A stretch of 32,626 bases of DNA from Crocinitomicaceae bacterium (GTDB taxonomy: Bacteria > Bacteroidota > Bacteroidia > Flavobacteriales_D > Parvicellaceae): assembly GCA_002691605.1 (NCBI GenBank), contig NZID01000015.1, forward strand, positions 1 to 32,626, written 5' to 3'. This document shows, piece by piece, positions 1-8,760 of this stretch. A program made the position numbers and the translations under genes. Positions within the stretch are counted from its first letter, which is position 1, and each line of letters starts with the position of its first letter. The notes beneath the pieces are model-generated. The model was not told where the DNA came from and ran no database searches. It saw only the letters and a program-made list of their open reading frames with translations.

Positions 1-1
1 A

Positions 2-1318
2 GAAGATATATTTATTGGATTGAATGTACTACGAATAAAACTCCCCTTACTTTTATTGCCATTAATAATTGGGTCTTCACCCTCTCTTTCTAAAAAAGAA
101 CTTAAAACAATTATAATAATATTTTTTGTAGGGCTATTAATTAGTACAATTTGGGTTTATTTAGTAAGCGTGGACCTACTGGCAACCAAAAAAAGTTCAG
201 GAACCGTTAGAGACGCTTCTGTATTTATGTCCCACATCAGATACTCTATTTTATTGTCTTTTTCAATAATGTTTTTGATCTATTTATCTATAAAGGCCAA
301 TTTGAATAAAGTTTTAAGTAGTGTATTATTGATTTGGCTGGTTTTTATACTTTTCAAGTTGGCAACCTTAACCGCTATTTGTGGTCTTTTTGTAGCGATT
401 TTATGTTGCTTCCCGTTTCTTTTAAAGAATAAAAAAAACACTTACAACAAACAGTTTCTAACAGTATTTGTGATATTTATTATAAGTGCAGTTGCTTATT
501 TGATCTACACTGTAAATGATTTTTATCATGTGAAAAATGAAAAAAGAAGCAGTAAAAAAGAAAGTATAAAAGGAGAAAAATATTTAAACGACTTTAACGA
601 CCACACTACTGAAAATGGGTATTATTTGTGGGAAAACATTGCACCTCATGAATTGGAAAAAGAATGGAACAAGCGAAGTAAAATTAATTTTAAAGGATTA
701 GACCATAAAGGTCAAATGCTTAAAGCAACAATTTACAGGTTTCTAACATCAAAGGGCTTGGATAAAGATTCCGCAGGACTTAGCCAACTTTCAAATAAAG
801 AAATAGCGCTGATTGAGTCTGGCGAGACCTCCTATATACATTATAATAACCTTGAAAAAAGAATAAGATCTTTTCTTTATGAAATAGAAAATCTTAAAAA
901 ATCTAAAGACCCGAACAATCAAACCACGAACCAGAGGATAGAGTTTTGGAAAGTAGGTATGTCTATATTAGCTGAAAACCTAGTTTTTGGTTATGGCCCA
1001 GGTGGAGTAAAAAAAGAATATAAAAAGTATTATCATAAAAAGCCAACTCTTTTAGCCCCAAAGAACCAGCTGTTAGCTCACAATCAATTTATTACTCAAG
1101 CGATTAACCTAGGTATTTTGGGTTTTTTAATGTGGACAGCTATTTTATTGTATAGTTTTTTGAGAAGTAAAAAAGAAATCAAGATGTTATTTTTCTCCTA
1201 TTCTGTGTTAATGTTTTGCGCTTTCATGTCAGACGATATGTTAGAAGTGCAAGCGGGAGCGACTATTTTTTCTTTTTTTGGAACCATGATGGTTTTTTAT
1301 AAACCTAATTCTTCTTGA
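2..1318 (+). CDS. O-antigen ligase/polymerase-like (WaaL/Wzy) multi-TM protein, 5' truncated by window edge
   Basis: Hydrophobic polytopic protein with C-terminal 'FGYGPGGVKKEY...LLAHNQFITQAINLGILGFLMW' typical of the O-antigen ligase family. Frame is open upstream of the TTG at 20 to the window edge. Confidence 0.75.
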   Translation, partial: EDIFIGLNVLRIKLPLLLLPLIIGSSPSLSKKELKTIIIIFFVGLLISTIWVYLVSVDLLATKKSSGTVRDASVFMSHIRYSILLSFSIMFLIYLSIKANLNKVLSSVLLIWLVFILFKLATLTAICGLFVAILCCFPFLLKNKKNTYNKQFLTVFVIFIISAVAYLIYTVNDFYHVKNEKRSSKKESIKGEKYLNDFNDHTTENGYYLWENIAPHELEKEWNKRSKINFKGLDHKGQMLKATIYRFLTSKGLDKDSAGLSQLSNKEIALIESGETSYIHYNNLEKRIRSFLYEIENLKKSKDPNNQTTNQRIEFWKVGMSILAENLVFGYGPGGVKKEYKKYYHKKPTLLAPKNQLLAHNQFITQAINLGILGFLMWTAILLYSFLRSKKEIKMLFFSYSVLMFCAFMSDDMLEVQAGATIFSFFGTMMVFYKPNSS

Positions 1319-1890
1319 TTTAAAAAACTTACTAGTTTATATACTGCTAATCCTCTGTGGCTAATTTTATTTTTTAATTCTATTGACATTTGAGCAAAGG
1401 TCTCTTTATACCCTTCAGGTTTAAAAATAGGATCATAGCCAAATCCGTCATTTCCTTTTTTTTTTTGAAGAATTTTCCCATTAACAGTACCTTCAAAAAA
1501 GTATTCCTTGTCATTTAATATTAACGCTATTACGGTTTTGAATTTCGCCTTTCTGTTTTGGAAAGTTTTTAATTCGCTCAATACTTTTCGCATATTATTT
1601 TCTGCATTACAGTCAGCTCCCGAATACATTGCTGAATAAACCCCAGGTCGATTATTTAAAGACTCTATTTCTAAGCCGGTATCATCTGAAAAACAGTTAA
1701 GGCCAGTTTTGTTGTAAACATATTTAGCTTTTTGAAGCGCATTTTCTTTTAGGGTAGTTCCAGTTTCTGGAAGTTCTTCTGTTATGCCCAAATCTTTTAA
1801 TCCAACAATTTCAAAAATGTTAATTGCAGACTTTATTTCTTTTAATTTATTAAGGTTTCCTGTGGCAAATACAATTTTTTTAATTTTCAT
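1297..1890 (-). CDS. rdgB: RdgB/HAM1 non-canonical purine NTP pyrophosphatase
   Basis: 'IVFATGNLNKLKEI', 'FSDDTGLEIESLNNRPGVYSA', 'GNDGFGYDPIF', 'KNKISHRG' motifs; 197 aa. Confidence 0.95.
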   Translation of the reverse strand: MKIKKIVFATGNLNKLKEIKSAINIFEIVGLKDLGITEELPETGTTLKENALQKAKYVYNKTGLNCFSDDTGLEIESLNNRPGVYSAMYSGADCNAENNMRKVLSELKTFQNRKAKFKTVIALILNDKEYFFEGTVNGKILQKKKGNDGFGYDPIFKPEGYKETFAQMSIELKNKISHRGLAVYKLVSFLNQEELGL

Positions 1891-1905
1891 AAATAAAATA
1901 CTCTA

Positions 1906-1913
1906 CAAATATA
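1906..1913 (-). promoter_or_regulatory. Possible Bacteroidota -7 element (TATATTTG on minus strand) upstream of rdgB
   Basis: Minus strand reads TATATTTG, matching TAnnTTTG; no convincing -33 TTTG partner, so weak. Confidence 0.25.
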
Positions 1914-1993
1914 AGATTAGAGTAACAGTCTTTAGTTAATAATTACAAGAGGCTAATTTACAAACTTAAATATCCTACATTAAATTTGATAAA

Positions 1994-2941
1994 ATGAAAA
2001 AAGTAGCGGTTATAGAAGGAGGTTATAGTAAAGAAAAAGCCATTTCAATTAAAAGTGCTAAAACTGTTTTTGACAATTTAGACCGCAATAAGTTTGAACC
2101 AACCAGAGTATTAATTGACGAAAATGAATGGACAGCATATGATAAAGAAGGAAGATATTCTATTGATAAAAATGATTTTAGTTTTAGTAAAAATGGTTCA
2201 AAAGTACAATTTGAATATGCTTTTATTGTAATTCACGGTACACCAGGAGAAGATGGAAAACTGCAAGGTTATTTAGACATGGTTGGAATTCCTTATAATA
2301 CTTCTACTGCAGCAATTATGGCCCTTACCTTTCAAAAATTTCATTGCAATCAATTTTTAAAGAGTTTTGGAATAAATGTCCCAGAAGCTGTGCTAATAAA
2401 GCCTGACGATGAAATTAACGAAAAAGAAATATTAAAAAAAGTGAACTTAGCTTGTTTTGTAAAGCCAACAGATGGTGGCAGTAGCTATGGAGTAACAAAA
2501 GTTAAAAAAGAAAACGACTTATTATCAGCGATAACAGCGGCTTTTAAACACGGAACAGAAGTAGTTGTAGAACAAAGCATAGAAGGCAGAGAGGTTACCT
2601 GCGGAGTCTACAGGGACATAGAGGTAATAAAAGCATTGCCAATAACCGAAATAATATCTGAGAATGAATACTTTGATTACGATGCCAAATACAATGGGAA
2701 GTCTCAAGAAATTACTCCAGCTGACTTAGATGAACAGATGACAAATAATATTAAAGATCTAACAAAAGAAATATACGATATATTAGCAATGAGAGGAATC
2801 GCGAGGATGGATTATATTATCAATAAAGAAGGTGCTCCCTTTTTAATTGAAATAAATTCAATTCCTGGAATGTCTAACGAAAGCATTGTTCCACAAATGT
2901 TAAAAGCTAAGGGAATACTGCTTCATAAATTGTTGACATAG
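1994..2941 (+). CDS. ddl: D-alanine--D-alanine ligase
   Basis: ATP-grasp protein: 'HGTPGEDGKLQGYLDMVGIPY', 'CFVKPTDGGSSYGVTKV', 'YDAKYNGKSQEITPA', 'EINSIPGMSNESIVPQM'. Confidence 0.93.
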   Translation: MKKVAVIEGGYSKEKAISIKSAKTVFDNLDRNKFEPTRVLIDENEWTAYDKEGRYSIDKNDFSFSKNGSKVQFEYAFIVIHGTPGEDGKLQGYLDMVGIPYNTSTAAIMALTFQKFHCNQFLKSFGINVPEAVLIKPDDEINEKEILKKVNLACFVKPTDGGSSYGVTKVKKENDLLSAITAAFKHGTEVVVEQSIEGREVTCGVYRDIEVIKALPITEIISENEYFDYDAKYNGKSQEITPADLDEQMTNNIKDLTKEIYDILAMRGIARMDYIINKEGAPFLIEINSIPGMSNESIVPQMLKAKGILLHKLLT

Positions 2942-2978
2942 AATAATATTAAAACACATAAATAACGTAATTTATCAA

Positions 2979-4280
2979 ATGATTTTAGAGTCCAAGAAAC
3001 AAATAATTAATTTCGTTAATGAATATAAAAAAACATTAAAGGTTAAAATAAACAAATCAAAATTTTCAAATTTAAAAAGCTGGGAAGTAAGCGACAAAAA
3101 TATTCGACATAGTTCAGGTGGGTTTTTTTCAATTATCGGATTAGATGTTAAAACAAATTATGGAAATGTTTTTCATTGGCAACAACCAATAATTAAACAA
3201 AATGAAATAGGAATACTTGGTTTTATTTCTAAGATTATTGAAGATAAAAGATATTTTCTGGTCCAGTGCAAAACGGAGCCGGGTAACATTAATTTTGTAC
3301 AACTTTCACCGACTGTTCAAGCTACCAAAAGTAATTACTTCCAAAAGCATGGCGGCATTAAACCACACTATTTAGATTTTTTTTTAGACGTCAATAAAAA
3401 AGTTTTGGTTGACCAGATTCAATCGGAGCAAGGAGCCCGGTTTTATAAAAAAAGAAACCGAAATATAGTTGTTGAAGTATATGAGGAGATTAAACTGAAG
3501 AACAATTTTTTTTGGACAAGTTTAGAATCTTTAGTTGATTGTTTACAGATAGACAACCTTGTAAATATGGATACGAGAACAGTTTTATCCAGTTTATTAT
3601 TTATTGATAAAAAACTAACATACAATCCTTCTCCCGATTTTGGATTTGCGACTAAACAACTTTTACATTGGATGGTAAAATTAAAATGCAATTATGAGTT
3701 AGACACTAATGAAATGCCCTTAAAGACTCTTGATTCTTGGGTTTTCTCTGAAAATCAGATAAAACATATTTCAGAAAAATATTTTAAAGTTATACCTGTA
3801 CAAGTTTTAATTGAGGGCAGAGAGGTTAAAGAGTGGTGCCAGCCAATGATTGAGTCAGCACAATCAGGGCTTTGTGCTTTTATTATTAAAAAAATAAACA
3901 ATAAATACCATTTTTTAGTTCAAGGCAAAGTAGAGTGTGGGAACCTTGATGTTATTGAAATGGCCCCAACAGTTCAATGTTTAACGGGCGAATATAAAGG
4001 AATAAAATCGGAGATGCTACCCTTTTTAAAATACGTATTGAACTCAAAAAATAAAATTATTGACAATTTCCAATCTGAGGAAGGGGGCCGATTTTTTAGA
4101 GAAGAAAATAGAAATGTAATAGTTCAAGCTAACGAAGACGAAGCTTTTGAATTGCCAGAAAACTATATTTGGGTAACCCTTAGTCAGCTCAGTTTTTTGA
4201 TTACTTTTAATAATATTGTTAATGTGCAAGCAAGAAACCTAGTTTCTTACTTCGTAACCAAGGAAGATGTGTATGGTTAA
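2979..4280 (+). CDS. NDP-hexose 2,3-dehydratase family protein
   Basis: Two internal repeats: 'GNINFVQLSPTVQAT...DQIQSEQGARFYKKRNRNIVVEV' and 'GNLDVIEMAPTVQCL...DNFQSEEGGRFFREENRNVIVQA', characteristic of the EvaA/TylCVI/SpnO family; 433 aa. Confidence 0.9.
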   Translation: MILESKKQIINFVNEYKKTLKVKINKSKFSNLKSWEVSDKNIRHSSGGFFSIIGLDVKTNYGNVFHWQQPIIKQNEIGILGFISKIIEDKRYFLVQCKTEPGNINFVQLSPTVQATKSNYFQKHGGIKPHYLDFFLDVNKKVLVDQIQSEQGARFYKKRNRNIVVEVYEEIKLKNNFFWTSLESLVDCLQIDNLVNMDTRTVLSSLLFIDKKLTYNPSPDFGFATKQLLHWMVKLKCNYELDTNEMPLKTLDSWVFSENQIKHISEKYFKVIPVQVLIEGREVKEWCQPMIESAQSGLCAFIIKKINNKYHFLVQGKVECGNLDVIEMAPTVQCLTGEYKGIKSEMLPFLKYVLNSKNKIIDNFQSEEGGRFFREENRNVIVQANEDEAFELPENYIWVTLSQLSFLITFNNIVNVQARNLVSYFVTKEDVYG

Positions 4281-5244
4281 TTTAGGAATTTTAGGATGTG
4301 CCAATATTGCAGAAAGACATATAGTACCTGCTCTTAAAAGATTGACAGGCCAGTATAATATCGTTGGTGTTGGAACAAGGAACAAGAAAAGGGGAGAACT
4401 TTTTAAATCCAAGTTTAATTTGTCTATTTATGATAACTACGAAAGTATTGTAAATAATGAAGCAATTAATGCTGTTTACATTCCATTACCAAACTCTCTG
4501 CATGAAGAATGGATAGAAAATTCGTTAAAAACTAAAAAACATATTTTGGTTGAAAAATCCTTAACCACGAGTTTTGATGCAGCGTTGAGGGTAAATAAAA
4601 TAGCTGAAAAGCAAAACCTAGTACTGGTTGAAAACTTTCAATTCAGATTTCATATTCAGACTAAGAAAATAAAACAACTCCTTAATGACGAAGAAATTGG
4701 GGAGATTAGAAATGTTAGAAGTACTTTTTGTTTCCCTCCTTTTGCAAATAAAGAAAACATAAGGTATCAAAAAAAACTGGGAGGGGGTTCATTGTTGGAT
4801 GCTGGGGCTTATCCTGTTAAAGTTTCTCAAATAATCTTAGGAGATAATTTAGAGGTTGTTGATAGTAATTTATATTTAGATAAGACATTTGGTCTAGACA
4901 CATGGGGCAATGCGACTTTAAAATGTTTGAACAGCAGTGTTTGCTCACAAATTGCCTTTGGGTTTGACAACTTTTACCAATGCAACCTAGAAATTTTAGG
5001 AAGCCGCGGCAAAATTACCGCCGACAGGATTTTCACTTCTCCTCCAGGCAGCGTCTCCGCCATAAAGCTTGAAAATGATAATGGAACAAAAATAATTAAA
5101 CTAGAACCTTGCAACCATTTTGAAAATATGTTATTGTATTTTTATGATTTAGTTAAGGGTAAAAGAAATTTAAAAAATGAGTATGTGGAAAATATTAACC
5201 AATCAAGATTAATAAATGAAATTAAGGAAAAAACAAATAGATAA
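4267..5244 (+). CDS. Gfo/Idh/MocA-family oxidoreductase, likely NDP-hexose 3-ketoreductase
   Basis: 'LGILGCANIAERHIVPAL', 'YIPLPNSLHEEWIENSLKTKKHILVEKSL', 'GGGSLLDAGAYPV'; overlaps the 2,3-dehydratase gene. Confidence 0.85.
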   Translation: MCMVNLGILGCANIAERHIVPALKRLTGQYNIVGVGTRNKKRGELFKSKFNLSIYDNYESIVNNEAINAVYIPLPNSLHEEWIENSLKTKKHILVEKSLTTSFDAALRVNKIAEKQNLVLVENFQFRFHIQTKKIKQLLNDEEIGEIRNVRSTFCFPPFANKENIRYQKKLGGGSLLDAGAYPVKVSQIILGDNLEVVDSNLYLDKTFGLDTWGNATLKCLNSSVCSQIAFGFDNFYQCNLEILGSRGKITADRIFTSPPGSVSAIKLENDNGTKIIKLEPCNHFENMLLYFYDLVKGKRNLKNEYVENINQSRLINEIKEKTNR

Positions 5245-6328
5245 TGTCCCTGTTTATGTTACTCAGCCTTCACTAGCTCCCTTTTCAGATTTTATAGAAA
5301 AACTTCGTCCAAGCTGGGAAAGTGGGATTTTGACTCACAATGGTCCTTTAGTTCAAAAATTTGAAAAAGAGATTGCTAAAAAATTAAAAGTGAATAATTA
5401 TGTGGCTGTTTCTAACGGAACTATTGCTTTACAAATGGCTATAAAAGCACTGGACTTAAATGGAGAAATTATTGTTCCTGCCTTTACCTGGATTGCATCA
5501 ATTAGCGCAATTAAATGGGAGGGGTGTAAGCCCGTTTTTTGTGATATAGATAAAAACACTTTAAATATTGATGAAAACTTGATTGAGGAATTAATTACAG
5601 AAAAAACCGTTGCAATTATGCCTGTACATGTCTTTGGAAACCCTTGCAACGCCATAGCAATAGAAAGAATTGCAGAAAAGCACAATTTAAAAGTGATTTA
5701 CGACGCTGCTCATGCAATGGGCTCAAAATTCGATAACAAAAGCATACTAGAGTTTGGTGATATTTCTGCAACAAGTACTCATGCAACTAAGTTGTTAAAC
5801 ACAGCTGAGGGTGGAGGATGTATAACAACAAATAAAGAATTAGATTCCAAGCTTAAAAGAATTAGATTCTTTGGCCATTCAGAGGACAAGAGGGATATTG
5901 TAGAAGATGGATTTAATGGCAAAATGACAGAAGTTCACGCAGCCATTGGCCTGTCTAACATAAATTATTATGATCAAGTTTTAGAGGATAGGAAATATAA
6001 ATACGAATTATACCAAACAGAGCTCAGTAATGTTAAAGACATAGTTTTTCAAAGAAAAATATTTGGAACGTCAAATTTTTCCTATTTTCCAATAATACTT
6101 AGCTCAGAAAGCTTATTGCTTAAAATTGTAAAAACACTAAATGCGAAAGGTATATTTCCAAGAAGATATTTTTATCCCTCAGTTAACACTTTTTCAATTA
6201 TTAAAGAAAAAGAGGCCTGTCCTGTTTCTGAAGATATTTCTAACAGAATATTGTGTTTGCCACTTTACTTCTTGCTAGAAAAAAAAACCATTTTAAAGAT
6301 TTCAAAACTAATTATTTCGTCTATATGA
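5216..6328 (+). CDS. DegT/DnrJ/EryC1/StrS PLP-dependent sugar aminotransferase
   Basis: 'VSNGTIALQMAIKAL', 'IVPAFTWIASISAI', 'VIYDAAHAMGS', and 'STHATKLLNTAEGGG' with the PLP lysine retained. Confidence 0.92.
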   Translation: MKLRKKQIDNVPVYVTQPSLAPFSDFIEKLRPSWESGILTHNGPLVQKFEKEIAKKLKVNNYVAVSNGTIALQMAIKALDLNGEIIVPAFTWIASISAIKWEGCKPVFCDIDKNTLNIDENLIEELITEKTVAIMPVHVFGNPCNAIAIERIAEKHNLKVIYDAAHAMGSKFDNKSILEFGDISATSTHATKLLNTAEGGGCITTNKELDSKLKRIRFFGHSEDKRDIVEDGFNGKMTEVHAAIGLSNINYYDQVLEDRKYKYELYQTELSNVKDIVFQRKIFGTSNFSYFPIILSSESLLLKIVKTLNAKGIFPRRYFYPSVNTFSIIKEKEACPVSEDISNRILCLPLYFLLEKKTILKISKLIISSI

Positions 6329-7026
6329 AACTTGCAATAATGCAACCTTATATATTTCCATATATAGGCTATTTTCAGCTTATAAGAGCTGTAGATAAAT
6401 TTGTTTTTTTTGATGATGTTAATTACATAAAAAAGGGCTGGGTAAATAGAAATCAAATATTAGTTAACAAAAAAAGCCATTTATTTACCGTTCCATTAAA
6501 AGCGGCAAGCCAAAATATTTTAATTAATAAAGTAAAATTAGCTCCAGAATATTTAAAATGGCGAGACAAGTTTTTGACGACAGTCAAACAATCTTATAAA
6601 AAAGCCCCCTTCTTTGCAGAAATTTTTGATCTTATTGTCACTTCGCTAAATCATAAAGATAACATAAGAGATCTTTGTTTTCAATCAACCAAATTACTTT
6701 TAAATTATTTGGGATTAAATACTAATATTGAGTGTTCCTCTTCAAAATACAGAAATGCCCACTTAATCGGAAAAGAAAGAATTTTAGATATTTGCAAAAA
6801 AGAAAAATGTTCAACTTATATAAATTCTATTCGCGGCGTAGAGCTTTATGATTTTCAGGACTTTAAAAACAAAGGTTTAGTTTTAAAATTTATAAAAACA
6901 AAACCACTAAATTACAAGCAGTTTGAGAATGTTTTTGTTCCAAATCTTTCTATAATTGATGTTTTAATGTTTAATGGGAAAAAAAATACACTTGAGATTA
7001 TAGATAACTATAAATTAATAAATTAA
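6325..7026 (+). CDS. WbqC-like family protein
   Basis: 'MKLAIMQPYIFPYIGYFQLIRAVDKFVFFDDVNYIKKGWVNRNQIL' is the WbqC-like family signature. Start placed at the internal ATG 6325 rather than the ORF-track start. Confidence 0.88.
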   Translation: MKLAIMQPYIFPYIGYFQLIRAVDKFVFFDDVNYIKKGWVNRNQILVNKKSHLFTVPLKAASQNILINKVKLAPEYLKWRDKFLTTVKQSYKKAPFFAEIFDLIVTSLNHKDNIRDLCFQSTKLLLNYLGLNTNIECSSSKYRNAHLIGKERILDICKKEKCSTYINSIRGVELYDFQDFKNKGLVLKFIKTKPLNYKQFENVFVPNLSIIDVLMFNGKKNTLEIIDNYKLIN

Positions 7027-7035
7027 CTAAAATTT

Positions 7036-7794
7036 ATGATATATATATATAACGAAATTGAGAACGATCCCGGTTTAGATAAACTTAAATTCCTCATAGA
7101 AAAAGCCTTAAAAGGTAATTCGGCTTTGATTATTAAAAGGGGGTTTAAACATCTTAGTTTTACTAATTTTGAAAACTTAATGCAAAATAAATTGGGGTTT
7201 TTTCATGATAAGCGACACTATACTTTAAATTCAGAATTGACAATAAGTAATTGGTGGAGTGTTAGGTATAATCCTGAAAAAGACACTAGTTACACATACA
7301 GCAAAACAACTCAGCCACTACACATTGACAATGCTTGGTTTTCAGATCCAGCTGAATTAAATCTTTTTTGTTTAGAGAAACAAGCTGTAAGGGGTGGAGA
7401 AAATACTTTTTACCCCCTTGACCGTTTAGAAGAAGATTTAGCAAACGAAGAGCCAGGATTGCTTAATGACTTACAAAAAACAGAAGTTTTAATTCAAAAA
7501 GGAGATGGAAAATACTTTAATAAAACTACCATTTTAAAAAATGATAAAATCTTTTGGAACTTTTACCGAACCGAGAAGTCAGATTCTAAAGTTAAAGTAA
7601 TGTGTGAAGAATTTTTCAAGTTTTTAAATAAAAAAGAAAAAACATCCAGTGTGGATGTTTTTAGATGTGAAACAGGAGATGCTTTTTGTTTTCATGATCA
7701 AAAAATCTTGCATGGCCGATTAAAGTTTGAAGCCTCTAAAAAAGATGATAGAATACTTCATCAATCAATGTGGAAAATAAAATATAATGCTTGA
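7036..7794 (+). CDS. TauD/TfdA-like Fe(II)/2-oxoglutarate-dependent oxygenase
   Basis: 'TQPLHIDNAWFSDPAELNLFCLEKQAVRGGENTFYPL' (HxD) and 'DAFCFHDQKILHGRLKF' (distal His). Confidence 0.8.
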   Translation: MIYIYNEIENDPGLDKLKFLIEKALKGNSALIIKRGFKHLSFTNFENLMQNKLGFFHDKRHYTLNSELTISNWWSVRYNPEKDTSYTYSKTTQPLHIDNAWFSDPAELNLFCLEKQAVRGGENTFYPLDRLEEDLANEEPGLLNDLQKTEVLIQKGDGKYFNKTTILKNDKIFWNFYRTEKSDSKVKVMCEEFFKFLNKKEKTSSVDVFRCETGDAFCFHDQKILHGRLKFEASKKDDRILHQSMWKIKYNA

Positions 7795-8725
7795 TTATTC
7801 AATAATAATACCTGTTTACTGTAATGAAGGCACTTTATTAAAGGGTTATGAAATAATAAAGAAAAAAGTTCTTGACAAAAACCCAAATCTAACAGGTGAG
7901 GTTATTTATTGCGATGATGGATCAAGCGACAATTCGTTTGAAGAACTTAAAAATCTCAAACGGGCTTACCATAAAGAAAATATTAAGATTATAAAATTTT
8001 CTCGAAACTTTGGTCAAGCAGCTGGAGTATATGCGGGGTTAAAAAACGGCAAATCTAAGTCTTATATTATTATGTCTGCAGATTTACAGGACCCAATTGA
8101 ATTAATAAATGATTTTTTAAGCTTTCACTTTAACGATGGGTTTCAAATTGTTATAGGTGAAAGAGAAGGAAGAGAGGACCCTCTAGCTTCTAAAATTATA
8201 GCTAAAATTGCTTATAGACTAATCAATAAAATTAATTTTAATAACTATCCTCTTGGAGGAATAGATTATTTACTTATTAGTCAAAAGGTGAAAAGTTTAA
8301 TGCTAAACATGAACGACTCAAACCCTTTTTGGCAAGGAGAAATTCTGTGGACAGGATTTCCAGTAAAATTTATTCCATATCATAGAAAGAAAAGAATGGT
8401 GGGCAAGTCTAAATGGACAATAAGTAAAAAAATCACTTACTTTATAGATGGAGTCTTTGGTTTTTCTTTTTTTCCAATTCGAATTTTAACATTAATTGGA
8501 TTTATTATTTCTTTTTTTGGTATTATGTATGCTTTTTATATTTTAATAGCTAAAATTTTAGGATTAGGCACTTTTGTATTTGGTTGGGCCCCCATTATGA
8601 TTGTAATCCTGCTTTTGTCTGGCTTTCAGATAACAATGATGGGGATTTTGGGAGAATACGTATGGAGGACTCTAGCTCAAGCAAAAAAAAGACCTCTTTA
8701 TATAGTTGAGACCATCATAGATTAA
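7787..8725 (+). CDS. Family 2 glycosyltransferase, polyprenyl-phosphate (GtrB/ArnC/DPM1-like) type
   Basis: 'YSIIIPVYCNEGTL', 'IYCDDGSSDNS', 'KFSRNFGQAAGVYAGL', 'SADLQDPIELI', two C-terminal TM segments. Confidence 0.9.
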   Translation: MLDYSIIIPVYCNEGTLLKGYEIIKKKVLDKNPNLTGEVIYCDDGSSDNSFEELKNLKRAYHKENIKIIKFSRNFGQAAGVYAGLKNGKSKSYIIMSADLQDPIELINDFLSFHFNDGFQIVIGEREGREDPLASKIIAKIAYRLINKINFNNYPLGGIDYLLISQKVKSLMLNMNDSNPFWQGEILWTGFPVKFIPYHRKKRMVGKSKWTISKKITYFIDGVFGFSFFPIRILTLIGFIISFFGIMYAFYILIAKILGLGTFVFGWAPIMIVILLLSGFQITMMGILGEYVWRTLAQAKKRPLYIVETIID

Positions 8726-8760
8726 CAATTATTAAATCCGATTAGAATCAAAATTCATAG

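Noticed and set aside
2525-2707. Minus-strand 60-aa ORF inside ddl
   Set aside because: Antisense shadow ORF within a well-supported gene; no family features.
3443-4229. Minus-strand ORFs at 3443-3691 and 4044-4229
   Set aside because: Antisense to the 2,3-dehydratase; low-complexity translations without recognisable motifs.
5398-5685. 95-aa minus-strand ORF within the aminotransferase
   Set aside because: Antisense to a clear DegT-family coding region; no independent support.
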